Assembly: GCA_934095805.1 (NCBI GenBank)
Contig: CAKOKV010000035.1
Coordinates: forward strand, 1 to 8,169
Direction of reading: 5' to 3'
DNA length: 8,169 nucleotides
From: an uncultured Bacilli bacterium
Lineage (GTDB): Bacteria; Bacillota_I; Bacilli_A; RF39; UBA660
Positions 1 to 5,827 of the stretch are shown here, piece after piece; the first letter of the stretch is position 1; the number at the start of each line of letters is the position of its first letter. The position numbers were made by a program, and so were the translations under genes. The notes beneath the pieces were generated by a model. It did not search any database, was not told the origin of the DNA, and saw only the letters and a program-made list of their open reading frames with translations.

Positions 1-2861
1 TCTAAGAATTCCATTGTTTTCTTTTTATGTGTTATAACAAGTAATTGAGTCTTATTCTTATAATTATCTAAATATTCTCCAAATATAGTAGCATTATTCT
101 CATCTAGTGCAGATTCAACTTCATCAAGAATTACAAATGGAACTTTTTCAAGATTCATTATTGAGAATAATAAACTAATCGCAGTCATTGTTCTTTCACC
201 ACCAGAAAGCAAACTAAGTGGTTTCTTATTCTTTCCAGGAGGTACAGCAATAATATCAATACCAGTTTCAAGTATATTATCTGGATCAGTAAGTTCTAAA
301 TGAGCACTACCACCTTTAAATAATGTTTTAAATACTTTACCAAATTCAATATTAATATTATTAAATGATGTAACAAATTTATCTTTCATAACATTATCCA
401 TATCATCAATAATATTAAGTAAATCACTTTGACTCTTTTCTAAATCTTCCTTTTGTTTAGTTAAAAAAGTAACTCTTTTATATATTCTATCATACTCATC
501 AATACTGCCTAAATTAACATCACCAAGAGATTTAATCTTTCTTCTTAAATTACTAACCTTTTCTCTAGCTACACTTTCCTCTATTTCAAGAGTATATTCA
601 CTTCTAGCCCTTTCATAACCTAGATTATAGTCTTCATTTAATCTACTCAATAAATTATCTAAATTCATAGTTAATTTAGTAATATCAATCTCTAAACTAC
701 TTATTTCATTCTTTAAAGATATATATTCTTGATTAGATTTCTTAATCGCAGTTTCTAAATCATTTAAACTTACATTTAATTCATTCTTATCATTATTATA
801 TTTATCTAATAATTTTTCTTGCTCATTCTTTAACTTTTCATTTTCATAATACTCATTAATAATATTATTAAGTTCATTATCTAAACTTTCATCTGTTAAA
901 TTCTTTATTTCATTATTAATACTTTCAAGTTCACTTACTTTTTCTCTTAATAAATTAATTTTATTATTAATTTCTTCATTTACTTTAATAATCTCAATAT
1001 TAATACTGTAATTTTTATTTTTAATAATATCTAATTCTTTATCTTTATTATCAAGTTTAACATCTAATTCTTTAATATTATTATTTATATTATCAATACT
1101 TATTTTTAATCTTTCAAGCTCATATTTATCAGTAATATATGAATTATTACTTTTAACACTACCACCTGTCATAATACCACCTACATGGATTATTTCTCCA
1201 TCTAATGATATTACTCTATATCTATGATTTATTTTTTTAGATATTTGTATAGCAGTTGTTATATCCTTAGCAACAATAATATTACCAAGTTGATTCATAA
1301 CAATATTATAATATTTAGTATCATAAGTAACTAAATCACTAGCAATACCAACAAAACCAACTATATTAGATACTGATTTCAATGTTTCAGGATCAATACT
1401 CTTAGGTTTTACAACATTAAGTGGAAAGAAAGTAGCTCTTCCTTTATTATGACTTTTTAAATATTCAATAGCTTCTTTAGCACAAGCTTCATCATTAGTA
1501 ATAATATTATTAGCACTGGCTCCAAGTGCTATATCAAGCATAACTGAATATTCTCTTTCTGTACTTATAACATTAGCTATAATATCATGAATACCTCTTA
1601 AAGTAGGATTTCCCACAATAGCTTTAACTGCATAAGGTATCTTACTCATATTTGAAATATTACTTTCAAGTATATCAATCTTATTTTTAGTTTCAATTAA
1701 TTTTTTTCTTTCATTATTAAGCTCAAAATTAACCTTTTCTCTTTCATTTAAAACTTCTTTATAAACAAAATTATTATCATTAACTTTAGTATCTAAATCG
1801 TTCTTATTATTTTTTAAGTTACCAATATCAAATTTCAAAGATGATATTAAATTATTAATAGAACCCTCCCTATCTTTAAGTACAATTAAATTATTTTGTA
1901 CTTCACTAGATTCTTTATCATATTTAATTCTTTCCATTAATAATGTTTTCTTATTACTTAATTCAATTAAATTCTCATTTATTTTAAATATATTAGTACT
2001 AGTTTCCTTAATCTTATTATCTAAATCAAGAATACTTAATTTTATCTTTTCCACTTCTGTACTATCTTTAGTATTATCAGTATCAATTAATGAAAGTTCT
2101 TCTTCTCTTTTAAGTTTAGTATCTTTTTTAATTTCAACTTCTTCACTATAAGTATTTATATCCTTAGCAATTAATGCAATCTCAACACTTTCAAGTTCAC
2201 TTAAAGCATCTTTATATTCTCTTGCTTTTTTTGCTGCAACACTTAATGGTTCTAAATTTTCACTATTTTCTCTAATAATTAAATTAATTCTTTCAATATT
2301 ATCATGAGTTTTAGATAATTTAGATAAACTTTCTTCTTTTCTTCTTTTATATTTAAGTACACCAGCTGCATCTTCAAAAATAACTCTTCTTTCTTCTGGT
2401 TTTTCACTTAATATTTGATCTATCTTATTTTGAGGAACAATATTAAATGATTCCTTACTACTTCTTGAATCCATAAATAAATCAGTTATATCTTTAAGTC
2501 TACATCTTTCTTGATTTAAATAATATTCATTTTCTCCTGATTTATATACAATTCTTTTAACAGAAACTTCATTAAAATCTATATTAAGAGTTCTATCACT
2601 ATTATCAAATACAAGAGTAACAGCCGCATAATTAGCTGCTGGTCTTGAAGAAGAACCACTAAATATAACATCAGTCATATTATTAGAACCTCTAAGTGTC
2701 TTTACACTTTGTTCTCCAAGTACCCATTTTATCGCATCTACAATGTTACTTTTACCCGAACCATTAGGTCCAACTATACCAGTAAAAAATTGATCAAGTT
2801 CAATATCAATTTTATCAGCAAAACTCTTAAATCCATGTAGTTTGATATTTTTAATGTACAT
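1..2861 (-). CDS. smc: Chromosome segregation/condensin ATPase SMC (3' end cut by window edge)
   Basis: SMC forms the ring-shaped prokaryotic condensin with ScpA and ScpB, which uses ATP to extrude DNA loops and organise the newly replicated chromosome. The frame is open from ATG at 2861 to the window edge: 953 codons, C-terminus missing. Visible parts in order: Walker A GPNGSGKSN (residues 31-39); Q-loop Gln144; the ERR..FEDAAG stretch (about 157-167); a first coiled-coil arm (about 170-400); a hinge (about 405-568) ending in GGIMTGG (561-567); a second arm (about 570-865); signature LSGGE (885-889); Walker B/D-loop ILDEVESALD with Asp913-Glu914; and the H-loop ITH close to the edge. LSGG lies about 200 residues earlier than in B. 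subtilis SMC, so both arms are short and the full protein should be about 980-990 residues, like mycoplasma SMC. A GGTGA ribosome site lies 6 nt before ATG. It follows rnc, the usual Bacillota order, but has its own promoter after a terminator. Residue 145 after the Q-loop Gln is Asn where Gly is usual. Confidence 0.97.
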   Translation of the reverse strand, partial: MYIKNIKLHGFKSFADKIDIELDQFFTGIVGPNGSGKSNIVDAIKWVLGEQSVKTLRGSNNMTDVIFSGSSSRPAANYAAVTLVFDNSDRTLNIDFNEVSVKRIVYKSGENEYYLNQERCRLKDITDLFMDSRSSKESFNIVPQNKIDQILSEKPEERRVIFEDAAGVLKYKRRKEESLSKLSKTHDNIERINLIIRENSENLEPLSVAAKKAREYKDALSELESVEIALIAKDINTYSEEVEIKKDTKLKREEELSLIDTDNTKDSTEVEKIKLSILDLDNKIKETSTNIFKINENLIELSNKKTLLMERIKYDKESSEVQNNLIVLKDREGSINNLISSLKFDIGNLKNNKNDLDTKVNDNNFVYKEVLNEREKVNFELNNERKKLIETKNKIDILESNISNMSKIPYAVKAIVGNPTLRGIHDIIANVISTEREYSVMLDIALGASANNIITNDEACAKEAIEYLKSHNKGRATFFPLNVVKPKSIDPETLKSVSNIVGFVGIASDLVTYDTKYYNIVMNQLGNIIVAKDITTAIQISKKINHRYRVISLDGEIIHVGGIMTGGSVKSNNSYITDKYELERLKISIDNINNNIKELDVKLDNKDKELDIIKNKNYSINIEIIKVNEEINNKINLLREKVSELESINNEIKNLTDESLDNELNNIINEYYENEKLKNEQEKLLDKYNNDKNELNVSLNDLETAIKKSNQEYISLKNEISSLEIDITKLTMNLDNLLSRLNEDYNLGYERARSEYTLEIEESVAREKVSNLRRKIKSLGDVNLGSIDEYDRIYKRVTFLTKQKEDLEKSQSDLLNIIDDMDNVMKDKFVTSFNNINIEFGKVFKTLFKGGSAHLELTDPDNILETGIDIIAVPPGKNKKPLSLLSGGERTMTAISLLFSIMNLEKVPFVILDEVESALDENNATIFGEYLDNYKNKTQLLVITHKKKTMEFL

Positions 2862-2895
2862 ATTTATTCACCACTTCTATTTTAATTACTAATTA

Positions 2896-2904
2896 ATTAT
2901 AACA
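2896..2904 (-). promoter_or_regulatory. smc promoter, extended -10 (TGTTATAAT)
   Basis: On the minus strand the sequence reads TGTTATAAT, a perfect TATAAT with the TGn extension. Transcription should begin near 2888-2890, giving smc a leader of about 28 nt that carries the GGTGA ribosome site. The -35 region would fall inside the rnc terminator hairpin and has no TTGACA-like sequence, so the extended -10 probably carries recognition. Inferred from sequence only. Confidence 0.6.
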
Positions 2905-2905
2905 T

Positions 2906-2940
2906 AAAAAAACTGAATAAAAAAGAAATTATTCAGTTTT
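2906..2940 (-). terminator. Intrinsic terminator after rnc
   Basis: A perfect 12-bp inverted repeat (2909-2920 and 2929-2940) with an 8-nt loop starts four bases after the rnc stop codon. On the minus strand it runs into seven consecutive T (2912-2906, partly in the stem). The stem has few G-C pairs, as expected in this genome, but its length, placement and T-run fit a Rho-independent terminator. It separates rnc from smc transcription. Confidence 0.75.
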
Positions 2941-2944
2941 AAAG

Positions 2945-3592
2945 CTATTTAGCTCTTTTTTGATAAGCTTCTTTTGCTGCATTTTGTTCAGCTTCTTTTT
3001 TAGAATTACCAATACCTACTCCATAAACTAAATTATCAATAATAACTTCAACTTTAAATTCTTTATGATGAGCAGGTCCACTTTCATCTACTAATTTATA
3101 TGTAACACTTTTTTTAACAGTTTGAACACTTTCTTGTAATAAACTCTTATAATCCTTTAAAAAGTCATCATGATGCTTAATATATGGAACAATTAACTCA
3201 TTAAATAATCGCTTAACAGTATCAAGTCCTTGCTCTAAATATATAACAGCAATAACCGCTTCAAATACATCAGCAATTATAGTTTTATTAGCTTCAACAA
3301 TTCCATTACCAAGTAATATATAATCTTTTAAATTAATTTCCTTTGAATACTCATATAAAGCATTTTCACATACATAAAGACTTCTAAGTCTACTCATTTC
3401 ACCTTCTGGATAATCTGTATTATTATATAAATAATCACTACATACAATTTCAAGAACTGCATCTCCAAGATATTCCAATCTCTCATAACTTTCTTCATTA
3501 TGCTCATTAGAATAACTAGAATGAGTAAGTGCAACTTTTAAAAGTGCAGTATTCTTTATTACAATATTAAATTTTTTAAATATATTTTCCAT
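2945..3592 (-). CDS. rnc: Ribonuclease III
   Basis: RNase III cuts double-stranded RNA, processing the rRNA precursor and trimming or destabilising structured mRNAs and antisense duplexes. It acts as a Mg2+-dependent homodimer in the cytoplasm. The signature ERLEYLGDAVLE (residues 37-48 from the chosen ATG) and DVFEAV (108-113) supply the acidic active-site residues Glu37, Glu40, Asp44, Asp108 and Glu111. A C-terminal double-stranded-RNA-binding domain (about 148-213) shows KSLLQE, GPAHHKEF and SKKEAEQNAA. At 215 residues it is near the family norm (E. coli 226). I chose ATG at 3592 over the in-frame GTG at 3601: a promoter -10 at 3608-3613 would start the RNA at about 3600-3602, making the GTG leaderless, while the ATG has a GTGAT element 4 nt upstream. 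Its 3' end abuts a terminator; it lies upstream of smc as in most Bacillota. Confidence 0.96.
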   Translation of the reverse strand: MENIFKKFNIVIKNTALLKVALTHSSYSNEHNEESYERLEYLGDAVLEIVCSDYLYNNTDYPEGEMSRLRSLYVCENALYEYSKEINLKDYILLGNGIVEANKTIIADVFEAVIAVIYLEQGLDTVKRLFNELIVPYIKHHDDFLKDYKSLLQESVQTVKKSVTYKLVDESGPAHHKEFKVEVIIDNLVYGVGIGNSKKEAEQNAAKEAYQKRAK

Positions 3593-3607
3593 ATCAATCA
3601 CAATAAA

Positions 3608-3616
3608 ATTATAACA
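3608..3616 (-). promoter_or_regulatory. rnc promoter, extended -10 (TGTTATAAT)
   Basis: The minus strand reads TGTTATAAT, identical to the element before smc, in the short gap after the stop codon of the Lgt-like gene. It predicts a transcript starting at about 3600-3602, within a few bases of the GTG codon at 3601. rnc could also be reached by read-through from the upstream operon, since no terminator is visible between them. Confidence 0.5.
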
Positions 3617-3619
3617 TAA

Positions 3620-4303
3620 TTAATCATAAATTACATTATTATTTTTCCTTATCATAATAATACTTACTATAATAAATATTAAACATACCAGTTGATTTAC
3701 ACTAATAAAAGTATTAGTATGACCACTTCTTAAAAAATCAAGTATAAATTTAGAAAAAGAAGAAATCAATATAATGAAATTTGTATTATATTTTCGAGTA
3801 ATAGATAAAATAAATATTATTAAAAACACTATACTTTCAACTAACTGTATTGGAAATAAATGAATTCCATTTATACTTTCACTAGCATATTTATAAACGA
3901 TATTTCCAATACCATTATATTCTATACCATAACAACAGCCTACTAAAAAACAACCTATTTTACCAATTGAATACATAAGAGGAATAGTTATTATAAACAT
4001 CTTCATAGTCTTTTTAATATCTTTTTTAAATTGAATACAAAACAATAATAAAAATAACAATCCTCCAATTAAACTTCCTAATGAAGAAAAACCAATATTA
4101 AGAAAATCAAAACTATCATATTTATCTAGATTAGTTAAATAAGTAAATAACTTTCCACCATAAATAAATCCAATGTTTTCATATATAAGCATATAACCAA
4201 CATATTTTTCTTGTCTTTTGTTTAATAAAAATATAATAACAGCATTTACTATAAAAGATAATATAATACATATAGAATATAACTGTATATTAGTATTTAC
4301 CAT
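3620..4303 (-). CDS. Divergent Lgt-family (prolipoprotein diacylglyceryl transferase-like) membrane protein
   Basis: True Lgt transfers a diacylglyceryl group from phosphatidylglycerol to the lipobox cysteine of prolipoproteins in the plasma membrane. This 227-residue protein shares the family's layout: several hydrophobic helices (about 7-27, 36-55, 68-91, 102-122, 152-168, 174-190, 200-217) and, in order, GFSSLGSLIGG (71-81), GKIGCFLVGCCYG (114-126), FPIQLVES (150-157), DFLRS (189-193) and a QL near 204. These match Lgt's HGG-loop, signature, HPTQLYE and EFFR regions. It is shorter than usual (about 260-290), the loop His is Leu75, and the R-x-G-N-F-x-N-G-E signature is K-x-G-C-F-x-V-G-C, as in a GCCYG-type subgroup. 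Whether it modifies lipoproteins is unproven; a canonical Lgt may lie elsewhere. ATG at 4303 overlaps the upstream stop by 7 nt, indicating coupled translation; an AGGT motif lies about 8-10 nt before it. Confidence 0.75.
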   Translation of the reverse strand: MVNTNIQLYSICIILSFIVNAVIIFLLNKRQEKYVGYMLIYENIGFIYGGKLFTYLTNLDKYDSFDFLNIGFSSLGSLIGGLLFLLLFCIQFKKDIKKTMKMFIITIPLMYSIGKIGCFLVGCCYGIEYNGIGNIVYKYASESINGIHLFPIQLVESIVFLIIFILSITRKYNTNFIILISSFSKFILDFLRSGHTNTFISVNQLVCLIFIIVSIIMIRKNNNVIYD

Positions 4304-5151
4304 CCTCTATTACCTACTTCCATCATAAATTCTTCATAAGTAATATTATCAGTTTCAATAGCATTTCCATTTAATCTAAAACGATCATCAATTTTATTAT
4401 ATATATTTATACTATTATTTTTATACATAAAATAAATTTCTTTATCATCATCAAAATGAATACCAAAAGCACACTTACCAATTCTATCATTTGAAAAAGC
4501 AACTAATTTGTTATATAATTCTTCATCAAAAACATTTTTGAAAGACTTAGAAGTATATAAATCAATACCACATTCACTACTAGAAGTTTCATCTTCATCT
4601 AAAACAGAATATTCAAATTTAGATTCTATCTTAAATTCACTAAAATCTTTTTTAGCTCTTGCTAATATATTATTATAAAAACTAGTTTCTGCACGACTAC
4701 TAAAGAAAGCATATCTTTTACTAGTTTTAGTCTTTTTTTCTACCAGGTAAGCTTTATATTCTAAGTCACTATCATTAACTGTATATTCAAATATCATACA
4801 ATTTTTATCTTTTTCATAACTAAAACAAGAACCATCACAATCAGTAGCACACCTAATGCAGTTTTCTGATGAATTAAGATGTAAATTATAATTATCACTA
4901 ACAATCTCAGAATATAAATTATTTTGTACTATATTTCTAATATTTTTATAATAATTATCTTGTTCATTTCTATATTTTTTATATTTAATAATACCATTAA
5001 CAAGACTTGGTAGAATCAAAACACCTATAACAACAAAAACAGTAATAGTAATTATTCTATTTGTATGTTTTTTCTTTAATCTTTTACCACAATTATTACA
5101 ATATTTATTTTCACTATTTAATTTATTCCCACAATATATACAATATTTCAT
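4297..5151 (-). CDS. Zinc-ribbon membrane-anchored protein with cysteine-bearing ectodomain, function unknown
   Basis: I do not recognise a named family beyond the N-terminal domain. This 284-residue protein opens with a zinc ribbon (Cys4-x2-Cys7-x10-Cys18-x2-Cys21), then a basic stretch (KRLKKKHTNR) and one membrane helix (about 33-55). The positive flank places the zinc ribbon in the cytoplasm and the remaining roughly 225 residues outside. The ectodomain has a cysteine cluster (Cys98, 101, 105, 109, 118) and isolated Cys194 and Cys227, is acidic and rich in Tyr/Asn, and may begin with a helix (about 56-85). The start at 5151 has an AGGTG ribosome site 4 nt upstream that overlaps the stop of the preceding zinc-ribbon gene (7-nt gap), so the two are cotranscribed. 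It also overlaps the Lgt-like gene downstream. A sensor, envelope-assembly or stress role is possible, but nothing in the sequence decides it. Confidence 0.85.
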   Translation of the reverse strand: MKYCIYCGNKLNSENKYCNNCGKRLKKKHTNRIITITVFVVIGVLILPSLVNGIIKYKKYRNEQDNYYKNIRNIVQNNLYSEIVSDNYNLHLNSSENCIRCATDCDGSCFSYEKDKNCMIFEYTVNDSDLEYKAYLVEKKTKTSKRYAFFSSRAETSFYNNILARAKKDFSEFKIESKFEYSVLDEDETSSSECGIDLYTSKSFKNVFDEELYNKLVAFSNDRIGKCAFGIHFDDDKEIYFMYKNNSINIYNKIDDRFRLNGNAIETDNITYEEFMMEVGNRGW

Positions 5152-5158
5152 ACTACAC

Positions 5159-5506
5159 CTACACTAATGCTGTACAAGATTTTATACATGCTACCATCAA
5201 AATTGCTAAAAAAATTACTAAAACTATATATGATACTAATTCAAGCCAAAAAACTACGGAAACAATAGTATTCTTAGGATATTTTATTTTGGCAGTTACT
5301 AAAACCACTAAAGCTGCTGGTAACATATATTTATTACCAAATGGTAAAAAAAATGCACAAAATATTAAAATAGCATTAATTAATAAATAATATTTCCAAT
5401 TACCATCTTCTATTTTTTCATTTTTATCGATTTTACTACCACATTCTCCACAATAATTAGCATCTTTAACTAATTTTGCTCCACATTTATAACATCTACA
5501 TTTCAT
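5159..5506 (-). CDS. Small zinc-ribbon multi-pass membrane protein, function unknown
   Basis: A 115-residue protein with an N-terminal zinc ribbon (Cys5-x2-Cys8-x10-Cys19-x2-Cys22, with an extra Cys3), a short charged linker, then about three hydrophobic segments (roughly 38-57, 60-72 and 80-107). The last segment holds Cys104 and Cys108. I take ATG at 5506 as the start because it has AGAGG 5 nt upstream. The in-frame ATG 33 bases further out (5539) has no ribosome site, and the stretch from it contains the predicted -10 element. It is the first gene of the run zinc-ribbon, zinc-ribbon, Lgt-like, and has its own promoter in the divergent region shared with yidD. Zinc-ribbon membrane proteins like this are common in low-GC gut bacteria, mostly without assigned function. 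Confidence 0.85.
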   Translation of the reverse strand: MKCRCYKCGAKLVKDANYCGECGSKIDKNEKIEDGNWKYYLLINAILIFCAFFLPFGNKYMLPAALVVLVTAKIKYPKNTIVSVVFWLELVSYIVLVIFLAILMVACIKSCTALV

Positions 5507-5529
5507 AGCAACCTCTATTTTATATGTAT

Positions 5530-5538
5530 AGTATAACA
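5530..5538 (-). promoter_or_regulatory. Promoter of zinc-ribbon/Lgt-like operon, extended -10 (TGTTATACT)
   Basis: The minus strand reads TGTTATACT, one base from the elements before rnc and smc. The start point would be near 5523, leaving a leader of about 17 nt that contains the AGAGG ribosome site of the gene starting at 5506. It sits in the 87-bp divergent region, about 44 bp from the yidD -10 box. Confidence 0.5.
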
Positions 5539-5581
5539 TATAATTAATAAGAATTATATTTATTTTTAAAACAATTTATTA

Positions 5582-5587
5582 TATAAT
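5582..5587 (+). promoter_or_regulatory. yidD promoter -10 box (TATAAT)
   Basis: A perfect TATAAT ends six bases before the yidD ATG, so transcription would start at or within a base or two of the start codon. The expected -35 position (about 5559-5564) is T-rich without a clear TTGACA. No Shine-Dalgarno sequence lies between the box and the ATG, which fits a leaderless mRNA. AT-rich DNA gives many chance TATAAT matches, hence moderate confidence. Confidence 0.4.
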
Positions 5588-5593
5588 TGATAT

Positions 5594-5827
5594 ATGAAAA
5601 AAATATTAATAAAGTTAATTGATATATATCAAATAACACCTCTTCATTGTCACTCTATGTGTAGATTTACACCAACTTGTAGTGAATATATGAAAGAATG
5701 TATAAATATATATGGAATTAAAGGAATATTAAAAGGAATAAAAAGAATACTCAGGTGTCATCCATTTGGAAAAATTGGATATGATCCTGTAATTGTAGAG
5801 GGAGAAAATTATGAAAAAAATATTTAG
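5594..5827 (+). CDS. yidD: Membrane protein insertion efficiency factor YidD
   Basis: YidD is a small membrane-associated protein that helps insertion of inner-membrane proteins by the YidC pathway. The 77-residue product has the family's N-terminal amphipathic helix (about 1-14), the core [10 protein letters not shown] (23-32), the G..G......R..RCHPFG region (about 41-59) and YDPV (63-66), where most homologues read GGYDPVP and this one IGYDPV. Conserved Cys23, Cys29 and Cys55 are present; Cys19, Cys36 and His18/His20 are additional. Length is usual for the family. ATG at 5594 is the only in-frame start giving the full N-terminal helix, but it has no upstream ribosome site. The last 17 bases overlap the lipoprotein gene, so the two are cotranscribed. 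In many bacteria yidD sits near rnpA and yidC; here it does not. Confidence 0.93.
   Translation: MKKILIKLIDIYQITPLHCHSMCRFTPTCSEYMKECINIYGIKGILKGIKRILRCHPFGKIGYDPVIVEGENYEKNI

Noticed and set aside
1..2861. Possible frameshift or pseudogene in smc
   Set aside because: Walker A, hinge GGxxTGG, LSGG and Walker B codons all fall in the same frame as the ATG at 2861, so the gene looks intact within the window.
5061..5390. Plus-strand open frame of 109 codons opposite the two zinc-ribbon genes
   Set aside because: It lies antisense to two better supported genes with zinc-ribbon motifs and ribosome sites, has low-complexity Tyr/Ile/Asn/His sequence, and lacks its own ribosome site.
5507..5539. 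Eleven-residue N-terminal extension of the small zinc-ribbon protein (start at 5539)
   Set aside because: The extension contains the predicted -10 element and has no ribosome site, whereas ATG at 5506 has AGAGG at good spacing just before the zinc ribbon.
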